From Desulfocapsa sp. (GTDB lineage: Bacteria > Desulfobacterota > Desulfobulbia > Desulfobulbales > Desulfocapsaceae), in assembly GCA_016765495.1 (NCBI GenBank), contig JAESPV010000027.1:124001-188000 (forward strand): a stretch of 64,000 bases of DNA. The letters are read 5' to 3'. Below, piece by piece: positions 51,014 to 60,549 of the stretch (within the stretch, counting starts at the first letter, position 1; each line of letters begins with the position of its first letter). The notes below the pieces were generated by a model. The model was not told the DNA's origin. It worked only from the letters and a program-made list of their open reading frames with translations, and made no database searches. The position numbers and the translations under genes were made by a program.

Positions 51014-51520
51014 ATGGATCTGGATACAGCTCGATTTTCTTTTGGTGTTCTTACCATGAGTGATAAGGGGTCGCGGGGAGAGCGTGAAGATACAAGCGGC
51101 CCCTATCTTTTGCAGACATTGCAGGATTTAGGGTATCAACAAAAAGCCTATGCGATTGTTCCTGACCAGGTGGAGTCTATACAAAAAACGCTTATTGCCT
51201 GGGTGGATGACGAAAAAGTTGATCTTATCATTACCACCGGTGGAACAGGTGTTGCGCCAACAGACGTGACACCTGAAGCCATGGTGGATGTGATAGAGAA
51301 GGATATCCCTGGAATGGCTGAGGCCATGCGGGCTGAAAGTTTGAAAAAGACACCTAATGCTGTTCTTTCTCGCGGGCGTGCCGGGATTCGTGGCAAGTCT
51401 CTGATTATTAATCTTCCGGGAAGTGAAAAAGCAGCAAGAGAGAATCTTGCTGTGCTGCTGCCGTGCCTGGCACATGCTCTTGACAAGATACACGGCGGTA
51501 CAAGTGATTGTGGCGTTTAG
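51014..51520 (+). CDS. MogA/MoaB family molybdenum cofactor protein
   Basis: A 168-residue protein of the molybdopterin adenylyltransferase family. It has the molybdopterin-binding GGTGVAPTDVTPEA motif, IPGMAEAMRAES, and NLPGSEKAARENL near the C-terminus. It would attach AMP to molybdopterin before metal insertion. ATG 51014 is preferred over TTG 50999. It begins 17 bases after the EF-G-like gene, so both are likely on one transcript. MogA and MoaB cannot be told apart here. Confidence 0.9.
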   Translation: MDLDTARFSFGVLTMSDKGSRGEREDTSGPYLLQTLQDLGYQQKAYAIVPDQVESIQKTLIAWVDDEKVDLIITTGGTGVAPTDVTPEAMVDVIEKDIPGMAEAMRAESLKKTPNAVLSRGRAGIRGKSLIINLPGSEKAARENLAVLLPCLAHALDKIHGGTSDCGV

Positions 51521-51531
51521 CGTTTAGTGTT

Positions 51532-52611
51532 TTACTCGTCTCCTTTCACTTTGCGTCGTTCAAAAAGTAAATTTACCTGCTCTTCACCTTCCTGCTGAGC
51601 AGTGATTTCACCTATCAGAAAAGCATCTTCGCCATGGGCGTTGAAAAGGTGGATGATATCTTCAACTTTATCTTCATCCACCGCAACCATCAGGCCAATT
51701 CCCATATTAAATGTTCGGTACATTTCCCCTGGGGAAACATGTCCTTTTTCGGCAAGAAAACTGAATATAGGTTGGGCATCCCATCGACTTGTGAAAATCT
51801 CAGCCTTACATCCTGCAGGAAGGATGCGTGGAATATTGTCAACAAATCCGCCTCCGGTATTATGAACAATCCCGTTTAATTTGAAACTTCTCAGTACGGA
51901 AAGGACTGACTGAACATAAATTCTTGTTGGTTTTAAGAGTTCTTCACCAAGTGTACAGCCAAGTTCGTCAATGTATTGATCTACATTAAAATCATGATCA
52001 GTGAAGCAGATTTTGCGAACCAGAGAAAAGCCATTGGAGTGTAGTCCTGATGATCTAAGACCTATGATCTTATTCCCAACATGAATTTCAGAGCCGTCGA
52101 TCAGCTCATCCCTATCACCTATGCCAACGACAAACCCTGCAAGGTCGTAGTCGCCCGTTTTATACAAACCTGGCATCTCAGCGGTTTCTCCGCCGACAAG
52201 CGAGCATTGAGATTGGATGCAGCCTTCTGCAATTCCTTTTACAACCTCAGTTGCAACATCGAGATCAAGCTTTCCGACAGAATAATAATCAAGAAAACAG
52301 AGAGGTTTTGCGCCACACACAATAATGTCATTGACGCACATGGCAACAAGATCAATCCCTATTGTGTCATGTTTCTTGCAGCGTTTTGCAATCTCAAGTT
52401 TTGTTCCAACACCATCGGTGGATGTAACAAGAATAGGTTGTTTGTACCTGTCAGTATTAATGGCAAAAAGACTTGAAAAACCGCCGATGTCATTTAATAC
52501 GCCAGGTTGATGAGTGGAAGCAACAATGTCTTTTATTCCATTGACAAATGCATTTCCCTTGTCTATGTCAACACCGGCTTCACTATATTTTGATTGTTTT
52601 GTTTCGCTCAT
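51532..52611 (-). CDS. purM: Phosphoribosylformylglycinamidine cyclo-ligase
   Basis: PurM closes the imidazole ring in purine synthesis, using ATP to make AIR from FGAM. The 359-residue protein has YSEAGVDIDKGN at the start, STDGVGTKLEIA, DLVAMCVNDIIVCGAKPLCFLDY, SLVGGETAEMPG, GLRSSGLHSNGFSL and HNTGGGFVDNIPR, all conserved in the family. It is a single gene convergent with mog (12 bases between stops). Confidence 0.96.
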   Translation of the reverse strand: MSETKQSKYSEAGVDIDKGNAFVNGIKDIVASTHQPGVLNDIGGFSSLFAINTDRYKQPILVTSTDGVGTKLEIAKRCKKHDTIGIDLVAMCVNDIIVCGAKPLCFLDYYSVGKLDLDVATEVVKGIAEGCIQSQCSLVGGETAEMPGLYKTGDYDLAGFVVGIGDRDELIDGSEIHVGNKIIGLRSSGLHSNGFSLVRKICFTDHDFNVDQYIDELGCTLGEELLKPTRIYVQSVLSVLRSFKLNGIVHNTGGGFVDNIPRILPAGCKAEIFTSRWDAQPIFSFLAEKGHVSPGEMYRTFNMGIGLMVAVDEDKVEDIIHLFNAHGEDAFLIGEITAQQEGEEQVNLLFERRKVKGDE

Positions 52612-52758
52612 TTTTTTTTATTGTATGTGCTTGATATGAGTTGTTGGAAAAAATTTATTTTATAGTAGTAATTGTCTTGTTAAATAGCAAGAGCCTAGGC
52701 CATTCTGTTTTAGAAGAGCTCTCTTGTGGTAATATACCAAATCGTCAGGGAAAGAGTT

Positions 52759-52956
52759 ATGAAAATGTTGTTATTATTGATGGGGATGGTATTGATTCTT
52801 GAGGGAATGCCCTATGTGGTCTTTCCGGAATCAATGCGTGACTGGTTAAGAAAACTCAGTGAAATGAAAACCGAACATTTGCGAATGGTTGGCCTCTTCT
52901 CCATGTCCATAGGGTTGATACTATGCTGGCTTGTGCAGCGTAGTAACTATTTTTAA
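52759..52956 (+). CDS. DUF2065 family small membrane protein
   Basis: A 65-residue protein with two membrane segments (MKMLLLLMGMVLILEGMPYV and LFSMSIGLILCWLVQ). The conserved FPESMRDWLRKLSEMKTEHLR-like linker (two pieces: FPESMRDWLRKL and EHLRMVGL) marks DUF2065. The family is often found near hfl genes in other bacteria; its function is not known. AGGGAAAGAG precedes ATG 52759, so the longer frame from 52726 is not favoured. Confidence 0.85.
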   Translation: MKMLLLLMGMVLILEGMPYVVFPESMRDWLRKLSEMKTEHLRMVGLFSMSIGLILCWLVQRSNYF

Positions 52957-52975
52957 AGAATACTTAACAGCGTCA

Positions 52976-54199
52976 TTATTGCTGTAAAATAAATAAATGT
53001 CCCCTTACCCATTCCCCTTTTTCCTGTCTCAGATCCGATAGTTTATGGTCGATAATTGTCCATCCTGTCTGTTTGCATAAGGTTTTAATGTATTTTTCCG
53101 AGTGGCCAAATCGTCCTGTTTGTTTCAGTTTAAACTTTTTGTTACTGTTGTTTCCTGCTTCTTCAACAGAAAAAAGTAAAAGCCCGGATTTTTTAATTAC
53201 GGTACAGCATTCTTTAAAAACAGCTTCAAGATCACCCATGTAGGTGAAAACATCCGCCGCCACAATAAGGTCACATTTTTGCGTGTTTGTTTGAAGAAAA
53301 CTGATGATGTCATCTTTCATGAGTGTGTCGTAAATGTTTTTTTCTCCAGCAACATCAAGCATCTTTTGTGAAATATCCATACCAATAAGTTCACTGCAGC
53401 ACTTTTTAAACTGTTCCCCGGCCAGCCCTGTTCCACAGCCAAGGTCAAGACAGGTGGTTTGCACTACTCCATGAAAATGATCACAGTAGAGTTCATACAA
53501 AGCGGTGGGCGTTTTGTATTGTAGGTTTTCAATAAGGCTGTGTTCAAAATCATCGGCATAAGTATCAAATACCGATTCCACATATTCAAGAGGAACAGTG
53601 TCAGGAGTCACGCCCGTGAGGGAACATAGCATATGCTGCGCAGCCAGATGTTCCGGATTTAATTTGAGCAGCTGACTATAGAGAGCTTCCGCCTGTTTCA
53701 TATCCCCTGATTTATGACACAGATAGGCAAAGTTATTGAGGCTTGACTGGTGGGATGGAACCTGCGAAAGAATAGTCTCATATATACGACTGGCTTTAGG
53801 AAAATCCTCCAAATCCTGGTAACAAAGTGCAAGGTTGTACAAAGTATCTACTGTGGTATCGCCGGCTTTACAAGCATCTTCAAAGGATTTCGCTGCATCA
53901 GTAAACCTGAGTAATCGTCTGAAATTCAAACCTCGATTATAATGGATATCCGGGTCTTCAGGAGCGTTAGTGACAGCTTTTGCATAATGTGATGCAGCTT
54001 TTGAAAAATCTTTCAGCCCAAACCATGCAAGACCGCAATTAAAATGGAGCAGGGGGGAGTCTGGGATGAGAGTCAGCAACGTATCGTAGGCAAGCAGTGC
54101 ATCCTCAAGTTTCCCTGCCTCTTGAAGAGTATAGGCGTGAGAAAATAGTTTTTTCAACTCTTCTGGATTAAATTGTGAGTCACTGTTTTTTGTGTTCAT
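52976..54199 (-). CDS. TPR-repeat SAM-dependent methyltransferase
   Basis: A 407-residue cytosolic protein. The N-terminal 190 residues are about five TPR repeats (for example PLLHFNCGLAWFGLKDFSKA and IHYNRGLNFRRLLRFTDAAK). Residues about 230-400 are a class I methyltransferase with motif I LDLGCGTGLAGEQF, IGMDISQKMLDVA and DLIVAADVFTYMGDL. The substrate is unknown; TPR-linked methyltransferases of this kind often act on proteins or sugars. It stands alone, convergent with the DUF2065 gene. Confidence 0.9.
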   Translation of the reverse strand: MNTKNSDSQFNPEELKKLFSHAYTLQEAGKLEDALLAYDTLLTLIPDSPLLHFNCGLAWFGLKDFSKAASHYAKAVTNAPEDPDIHYNRGLNFRRLLRFTDAAKSFEDACKAGDTTVDTLYNLALCYQDLEDFPKASRIYETILSQVPSHQSSLNNFAYLCHKSGDMKQAEALYSQLLKLNPEHLAAQHMLCSLTGVTPDTVPLEYVESVFDTYADDFEHSLIENLQYKTPTALYELYCDHFHGVVQTTCLDLGCGTGLAGEQFKKCCSELIGMDISQKMLDVAGEKNIYDTLMKDDIISFLQTNTQKCDLIVAADVFTYMGDLEAVFKECCTVIKKSGLLLFSVEEAGNNSNKKFKLKQTGRFGHSEKYIKTLCKQTGWTIIDHKLSDLRQEKGEWVRGHLFILQQ

Positions 54200-54353
54200 G
54201 AAAATTAAATTCAGGAAAGTGCAGGAATCGAGTAAATCAAATTGACGGAATTGTTCTGTTGAATGTATTATGTAGCGTTTATGTAAAAGTAAGTCAAGTT
54301 TGTGCGTCTTTAAAAAAAACTCAATTCAAGAGTCTATTCAACTGGTGGTGGTA

Positions 54354-55736
54354 ATGGGGAAGATTGAAAAAAAAGAACTTATTGGAACCGAAGGAAAACT
54401 TTTGCTGGACATGATCCGCAGACTAAACCATCGAAATGCCAGTGATAACCTCCTTAAACTGATCACAAAAACACATCCTGCCGACACAGCTTGGGTTTTC
54501 AGACATCTTTCTGAGATTGAACGTGATGAAGTTTTTAAGATTATGGCTCAAACAGATCAGGTCGGTGAGTTTTTAAGCGAACTTGATGAATCTGTTATGG
54601 TTTCACTGGTGAAAAATCTTAGCCCCAAGTTTATGGCAGATATTATCAGTGAGATGGCCTCAAATGATGCTGCGGATATCATCGAAGCCTTACCCGATGA
54701 ATTCGGTGCTGAAATTCGCGCTGAAATGGAACAGGAAGATCGTGAGGAAGTTGATGAACTTCTTCAATATCATCCTGAAAGTGCAGGTGGACTCATGTCG
54801 CCAAACTTCATGAACCTTGACGAAGAGTTAAGTGTTGGTGAAGCAATTGCCAAGGTGCAAAAACGCAGTGAAGAAAAAGAGATGGTCTTTTATCTCTACA
54901 TCACATTTGGTGATGGTAAACTTGCAGGGGTTGTTTCACTTCGTGAATTGATTACCAACCCACCGGATAAACAGCTCAAAAATATAATGCGGGAAAATGT
55001 TCTGTCAGTATCAATAGACACTGATCAGGAAGAAGTTGCCCATGTGATTTCCCAGTATAATCTTCTTGCAGTACCTGTTGTTGATGCAAATTACAGGCTG
55101 GTCGGCATTGTAACCGTCGATGATATCATTGATGTTATGCGTGAAGAGGCCACCGAAGCTTTTCTGCAGATGGCCGGTGCCGGTAAGGATCGTGAAATTC
55201 TTTTAAAATCTACCTCTGAAAATGTAATTCTTCGTGCCCCCTGGTTATTTGCATCCTGGATTGGTGGTGTAATGGCCCTTTTTATTATTGGTTCGTTTGA
55301 AAAAGAACTGACTCAGGTACTTGCCCTTGCTTCCTTTATACCTATTATTATGGGTATGGGGGGCAATATAGCCACTCAGTCATCCACCATTGTTGTACGA
55401 GGTATGGCCACGGGCCGCATAAACATGGAAGATTTTCGAAAGATTATCTTCAAAGAGATGAGAGTGGGAATTATTCTCGGTATTCTCTATGGTGGATTCC
55501 TCGGAGTGCTCGCATATTTTGGCTATGCAGAGCCAAAACTTCTTGGGCTGGTGGTAGGGCTTTCGATATTCTTTTCCATGGCGATGGCAGCCACCATAGG
55601 CACGATTATTCCGTTAATTTTGAAACGTTTTGATATTGATGCAGCCATTGCTACAGGGCCATTTGTCACAACCGCCATTGATATTCTTGGTGTTCTGGCT
55701 TATTTTATGATTGCGAAGTTTTTTCTAAACCTATAA
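54354..55736 (+). CDS. mgtE: MgtE-type magnesium transporter
   Basis: A 460-residue inner-membrane Mg2+ channel. The N-terminal cytosolic N domain (about residues 20-130) contains the SEMASNDAADIIEALPDE and YHPESAGGLMSPNF segments. The CBS pair (about 135-255, with VVDANYRLVGIVTVDDIIDV) senses Mg2+, and five membrane helices form the C-terminal third (MGMGGNIATQSSTIVVRGMATG, AIATGPFVTTAIDILGVLAYF). ATG 54354 begins MGKIEKKE; an upstream TTG start at 54300 is less likely. It is followed at 20 bases by an HtrA-type protease. Confidence 0.94.
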   Translation: MGKIEKKELIGTEGKLLLDMIRRLNHRNASDNLLKLITKTHPADTAWVFRHLSEIERDEVFKIMAQTDQVGEFLSELDESVMVSLVKNLSPKFMADIISEMASNDAADIIEALPDEFGAEIRAEMEQEDREEVDELLQYHPESAGGLMSPNFMNLDEELSVGEAIAKVQKRSEEKEMVFYLYITFGDGKLAGVVSLRELITNPPDKQLKNIMRENVLSVSIDTDQEEVAHVISQYNLLAVPVVDANYRLVGIVTVDDIIDVMREEATEAFLQMAGAGKDREILLKSTSENVILRAPWLFASWIGGVMALFIIGSFEKELTQVLALASFIPIIMGMGGNIATQSSTIVVRGMATGRINMEDFRKIIFKEMRVGIILGILYGGFLGVLAYFGYAEPKLLGLVVGLSIFFSMAMAATIGTIIPLILKRFDIDAAIATGPFVTTAIDILGVLAYFMIAKFFLNL

Positions 55737-55756
55737 CTTTTTTGAGATTAAAAATT

Positions 55757-56869
55757 ATGATCAGGTCTCAAACAGGCAAGGTATCACCACTTGCTATAAT
55801 TATTATTCTTCTTCTCGGGTTTTTTCTTCTTTTTCAACCTTTCGAGAGGCGGCTCTTTGATTCCACGGCCACACCACGTGCTATTACCGCAAGAGGTGAT
55901 CTTGCCCAGGATGAGCAAAACACCATAGAACTATTTAAATCTATTTCTCCATCTGTTGTGTATATCACCACAATAGCTTTACGAAGAAATATGTTTTCAT
56001 TGAACGCAGTCGAGATTCCTCAAGGAACAGGATCAGGTTTTATCTGGGATAAGGATGGACGAGTTGTTACAAATTACCATGTAATTAGTGATGCAAATCG
56101 AATAGAAGTGACCATGGCAGATCATAGCACATGGAAAGCTGTACTTGTGGGCGCTGCCCCTGATAAAGATCTTGCTGTTTTACAAATTGATGCTCCGGCA
56201 CATCTCTTACAGCCAATACCCGTCGGTGAATCTGTCAATTTGCAGGTCGGACAGAAGGTTTTCGCTGTGGGAAATCCATTTGGACTCGATCAGACAATAA
56301 CATCGGGAATTATTTCAGCACTGGGTCGGGAGATTACCGCAATTACTGGAAGGAAAATACGGAATATGATTCAGACCGACGCTGCCATTAATCCCGGGAA
56401 TTCAGGCGGACCACTACTGGATAGTGCAGCACGCTTAATTGGTGTGAATACTGCAATATATTCACCATCAGGGACATATGCAGGTATTGGCTTTGCTGTC
56501 CCTGTGAGTGAAGTTAATCGTGTGGTTCCACAACTTATCCGGAGTGGAAAACTTATTCGTCCTGGGATTGGTGTCACACTTGCCGATGCACGGCTTGTAA
56601 AACGATTGGGTATTGAGGGTGTTTTAGTACTCGGTGTACAAGCCGGAGGGCCTGCACATAAAGCCGGTCTCCGCCCGACACAGCAGTTCTCCAATGAAAT
56701 TGTGTTAGGTGATATTATAACAGCTGTCGCTGGCCGGCAAGTACGATCCTGGGACGATATCCGAACAGAACTTGAGCGGCATAGTGTAGGAGATAAAGTC
56801 ATAATAGACATTATAAGAGACGGGACGGGAGAGAAACTGCTAATGGAACTGTCTGCCCTTGCTGAATAA
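55757..56869 (+). CDS. HtrA/DegP-type periplasmic serine protease
   Basis: A 370-residue protease with one N-terminal membrane anchor (about residues 8-28), a trypsin-like domain and one PDZ domain. The triad is visible as His in VVTNYHVISDA, Asp in DKDLAVLQID and Ser in NPGNSGGPLLD. GQKVFAVGNPFGLDQTITSGIIS is the activation region. The single PDZ domain and anchor resemble DegS-type proteins rather than DegP. ATG 55757 lies 20 bases behind the mgtE stop, so the two are probably co-transcribed. Confidence 0.92.
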   Translation: MIRSQTGKVSPLAIIIILLLGFFLLFQPFERRLFDSTATPRAITARGDLAQDEQNTIELFKSISPSVVYITTIALRRNMFSLNAVEIPQGTGSGFIWDKDGRVVTNYHVISDANRIEVTMADHSTWKAVLVGAAPDKDLAVLQIDAPAHLLQPIPVGESVNLQVGQKVFAVGNPFGLDQTITSGIISALGREITAITGRKIRNMIQTDAAINPGNSGGPLLDSAARLIGVNTAIYSPSGTYAGIGFAVPVSEVNRVVPQLIRSGKLIRPGIGVTLADARLVKRLGIEGVLVLGVQAGGPAHKAGLRPTQQFSNEIVLGDIITAVAGRQVRSWDDIRTELERHSVGDKVIIDIIRDGTGEKLLMELSALAE

Positions 56870-56892
56870 ATAGAAGGGTAAATTATTTTCCC

Positions 56893-59004
56893 TTATCTGC
56901 TTTCACAGACAACAACACTATTGGATTTTACCCGAATTGTTTTGCCGGTAATGGGTTGTTGTCTTTCTACTTCGACCAGATCTTTTTGGTTGGAGCGGGC
57001 GGTGTCCACTGCCAGATGCCAATTCTCTTTGGTAAGCAGTGGCAACTCCATGGTGACATCTTTCTGAGACATATTGAACATAATGTGCAAATCTTCCTCA
57101 TCAGGTTCCACTCTACTTAAGGTACAGGCAAGTATCCTGGACTCAGAATTGTCCCACCCCGGTTTGTTTAAGGTGGCACCATGCCAACTGATATCTGCCA
57201 TTGTTCTATCTTCAGGTTTTGTTCCATGGAGAAACCTTTTTTGCATAAGGGAGGGATGGCGCTTACGCAGGGCGATCATGCCCTTTGTGAAACAGAACAT
57301 TTCCTTATTCTTTTCGAGCAGGCTCCAGTCTGTCCAACTCAATTCATTATCCTGGCAGTAGCAGTTATTATTGCCCTGCTGACTGCGCATAATTTCGTCT
57401 CCGGCAAGGATCATGGGTACGCCCTGGCTGAGCATAAGTATGGCCATGAAATTCTTCACCTGTTTTTGTCTAAGTGCTGTAATTACGGGGTCATCAGTGG
57501 GGCCTTCTTCGCCATAATTCCTACTGTGATTGTGATTGTCACCGTCACGATTAGCTTCTCCATTCGCCTCATTATGTTTCTCGTTATAGCAGACCATATC
57601 ATAAAGAGTGAAGCCATCATGACAACTGATAAAATTGATGGAACTGGTGGGTTGTCGTCCCGAACTCTGATAGAGGTCACTGGAGCCGGTCAATCTGGTG
57701 GCAAACTCGGGAACAAGTCCCGGATCACCTTTTACATATTGCCGGATCAAATCACGATAACGTCCATTCCATTCTGCCCAGCGATAACCGGGAAAGCCGC
57801 CTACCTGATATAAACCACCTGCATCCCACGCTTCAGCTATAAGCTGGGTGTGGCTGAGAATATGGGAGAATTCTATGTTCCAGATCACGGGAGCATGATA
57901 CATTGGAGCACCGTCTTCTCCCCGTGCAAGAATTGAAGCCAGATCAAATCTGAAGCCATCTATATGGAACTCTCTGACCCAGTATTCAAGAGAATGGATG
58001 ATAAAACGGGCCACCAGTGGATGATTGCAGTTTACAGTATTCCCACAGCCGCTATAATTTTTATAAATACTGCGATCATGCTCTTCGAGGTGATAAAAAT
58101 CACGGTTCATCAGTCCCTTGAAATTAATAATAGGGCCATCGATTCCGCCTTCTGCTGTATGGTTAAACGCCACATCCAGAATAACGCTGATCCCTGCTTT
58201 ATGTAATGCTTTAACCATATCACGAAATTCATCTCTGTGGTTCCCGGACAACGGATCAATACAGTACCCGGCATGGGGACTAAAAAAAGAATGGGTGGAA
58301 TAACCCCAATAATTCTGAAGACCAAGATCTCGTGCATTATCAGGAAGATCTTGGCTATCGAAGGCCATCACCGGTAAAAGCTCCACGGCGGTCACTCCAA
58401 GATCCTGTAAATAAGGAACCTTTTCTATAAGTCCAGCAAAGGTTCCTGGATTGCTTACCTTTGCTGAGGGATGACGTGTAAATCCTCCAACATGGAGCTC
58501 ATAAATGATGTCTTTTTCACAGGGGTGATGCAGAGGTGTATCTCCTTCCCAGTCGTAGTCGCTTTCCGGTATAACCATTGCCCGCATAGAGGTGGCACCG
58601 GTCTCTTGTTTCGAATCGCGGTTATACTTTCTTTTCCATACAACATCGGTCACTGCCTTGGCCCATGGATCTAATAATTCAACGGAAGGATCAAACCGGT
58701 GGCCGGAATCACCGTTATCAGGGCCATCAACTTTCCAGGTGTATGAGAATTTCTCTTTTCCGGTCATGCCTTCCACAAAGACATGCCAGAAGAAAAAGTT
58801 TCGATTCACCACCGGATCAAGGTCAATGGTCTGAAATGGACTGCTGGAGTCGGGTTTCTCATAAAGAAGAAGCTGAACGGCGGTAGCATGTCTTGAAAAA
58901 ATACAGAAGTTTGTGCCGTCAGCAGAAACGGTGGTACCTGTAGGATAACGATGGCCGATATTAGTTGAGTAGGGTTTCATATGGTAATGTTTCGTAGCAT
59001 TCAC
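56893..59004 (-). CDS. glgX: Glycogen debranching enzyme (isoamylase type)
   Basis: GlgX cuts alpha-1,6 branches left on glycogen after phosphorylase action. The 703-residue protein has a CBM48-like N-terminal module (PTGTTVSADGTNFCIFSRHA) and a GH13 barrel: VILDVAFNHTAEGG, HIDGFRFDLASILARG with the nucleophile Asp, LIAEAWDAGG with the catalytic Glu and NFISCHDGFTLYDMV. A second possible start lies at 58980 (MKPYSTNIGHRYP). It reads in the same direction as zwf and glgP, 79 bases behind zwf, and so belongs to one carbohydrate cluster. Confidence 0.95.
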   Translation of the reverse strand: MNATKHYHMKPYSTNIGHRYPTGTTVSADGTNFCIFSRHATAVQLLLYEKPDSSSPFQTIDLDPVVNRNFFFWHVFVEGMTGKEKFSYTWKVDGPDNGDSGHRFDPSVELLDPWAKAVTDVVWKRKYNRDSKQETGATSMRAMVIPESDYDWEGDTPLHHPCEKDIIYELHVGGFTRHPSAKVSNPGTFAGLIEKVPYLQDLGVTAVELLPVMAFDSQDLPDNARDLGLQNYWGYSTHSFFSPHAGYCIDPLSGNHRDEFRDMVKALHKAGISVILDVAFNHTAEGGIDGPIINFKGLMNRDFYHLEEHDRSIYKNYSGCGNTVNCNHPLVARFIIHSLEYWVREFHIDGFRFDLASILARGEDGAPMYHAPVIWNIEFSHILSHTQLIAEAWDAGGLYQVGGFPGYRWAEWNGRYRDLIRQYVKGDPGLVPEFATRLTGSSDLYQSSGRQPTSSINFISCHDGFTLYDMVCYNEKHNEANGEANRDGDNHNHSRNYGEEGPTDDPVITALRQKQVKNFMAILMLSQGVPMILAGDEIMRSQQGNNNCYCQDNELSWTDWSLLEKNKEMFCFTKGMIALRKRHPSLMQKRFLHGTKPEDRTMADISWHGATLNKPGWDNSESRILACTLSRVEPDEEDLHIMFNMSQKDVTMELPLLTKENWHLAVDTARSNQKDLVEVERQQPITGKTIRVKSNSVVVCESR

Positions 59005-59083
59005 GGTAAAAAGGTTTCCAGGAATTTCGTAACTATAGCGCTATAATTTCCATCTTATGATTAATACCAGGATGATTACTCCG

Positions 59084-60547
59084 TTACTCTTCCCACTCCC
59101 GTCCATCACGGGCCAGTAAAGCTACCGAGGCAACCGGTCCCCAGGTACCTGCAGTGTACTGTTTAGGCGGCTCATTGGATTGTTTCCAACCATTCTGAAT
59201 GGTGTCAATCCATTGCCAGGAGCGTTCAACCTCATCCCGACGGATAAAAAGAGACTGGTTGCCGTGCATCGTTTCAAGAATGAGTCGTTCATAGGCATCA
59301 GCCACACGTTCTCCCGTGAAAGCATCTGAAAAGCTCAAATCCAGTACGGTTTTTTGTAGCTTGATGCCTTTACCGATACCGGGAATTTTATTCATCATTT
59401 CAATTTCAACACCTTCATCGGGTTGTAAACGTATAATGAGTTTGTTGTGTGGAATGTTTTTGTAACTGTCTTTGAAAATATTGTGGGGAAGCCGTTTAAA
59501 ATTAATGACAACCTCGGAGCGCTTGGCTGTCAATCGTTTTCCGGTACGCAGATAAAAAGGGACATCGGCCCAGCGCCAGTTGTCGATATCAACTCGCAGG
59601 GCGACAAAACTTTCCGTTGTGGATTGTGGATTGCCACCATCTTCCTCAAGATAGCCGGGAACAGCCTGCCCCTTGATAAAGCCTGCTGTATACTGTCCAC
59701 GAACGGTTTTTTCTTCAATAGTGTCAGCGGTTATGGGGCGTAGTGCTTTAAGAACCTTCAGCTTTTCATTGCGAATTGAATCACCATCCATATTAACCGG
59801 CGGTTCCATTGCCACCAGGGTCAGGATCTGCATCAGGTGGTTTTGCACCATATCCCGTGTTTGACCTGATCCGTCAAAATATCCCCATCGACCTTCTATT
59901 CCAACTTCTTCTGCCACGGTAATCTGGACATGATCTATGGTGTTATGATCCCAGTTGGTAGTAAAGATGGAATTTGCAAAGCGCAGAGCCAACAGATTCA
60001 TAACAGTTTCTTTACCAAGATAATGGTCTATGCGATATATCTGCTCTTCGGTAAAGACTTTGGCCACGGTGTCGTTAATTTCCCGAGAAGTTTCAAGGTC
60101 ACGACCTATGGGTTTTTCAAGCACTACCCTTGTTTCCTGAGTGACAATATTTGCATGGGCAAGTCCTTTACAAATATCGTCAAAAAGAAAAGGAGCAACT
60201 GAAAAATAGTTTATTAATATCCGTTTTTCCTGGTCAATCACTTCTCCCAGACGTCTGTATTCATCGGGTAAATCCAGATTGATAAGGACATAGTTGAGGC
60301 GTGCAAGCAAGCGTTCTACCACTGCCTGGTCAAGCTCTTCCTTGACAAAAGTTTCAAGGTTTTCCCGCATTTTGGCAACAAAATCGTCCCGGCTGAGTTC
60401 GTGGCGGGCTACTCCGATTATACGGGTATCCTTGTCCAGTAGGCCAACCTTGTCAAGTTGATACAGAGACGGAAGCAGTTTACGCCTTGAGAGATCACCG
60501 AGCACACCAAAAATTGTAAAGTCACATGCTTTTTTATCACCACTCAT
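59084..60547 (-). CDS. zwf: Glucose-6-phosphate 1-dehydrogenase
   Basis: Zwf oxidises glucose-6-phosphate to 6-phosphogluconolactone with NAD(P)+. The 487-residue protein shows the dinucleotide motif FGVLGDLSRRKLLPSLY, the catalytic site RIDHYLGKETVMNLL, and the substrate site region FYLRTGKRLTAKRSEV. The ATG overlaps nothing but stands 2 bases behind the glgP stop, so translation is probably linked. The next step enzyme, Pgl, is encoded just upstream of glgP. Confidence 0.97.
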   Translation of the reverse strand: MSGDKKACDFTIFGVLGDLSRRKLLPSLYQLDKVGLLDKDTRIIGVARHELSRDDFVAKMRENLETFVKEELDQAVVERLLARLNYVLINLDLPDEYRRLGEVIDQEKRILINYFSVAPFLFDDICKGLAHANIVTQETRVVLEKPIGRDLETSREINDTVAKVFTEEQIYRIDHYLGKETVMNLLALRFANSIFTTNWDHNTIDHVQITVAEEVGIEGRWGYFDGSGQTRDMVQNHLMQILTLVAMEPPVNMDGDSIRNEKLKVLKALRPITADTIEEKTVRGQYTAGFIKGQAVPGYLEEDGGNPQSTTESFVALRVDIDNWRWADVPFYLRTGKRLTAKRSEVVINFKRLPHNIFKDSYKNIPHNKLIIRLQPDEGVEIEMMNKIPGIGKGIKLQKTVLDLSFSDAFTGERVADAYERLILETMHGNQSLFIRRDEVERSWQWIDTIQNGWKQSNEPPKQYTAGTWGPVASVALLARDGREWEE

Positions 60548-60549
60548 GG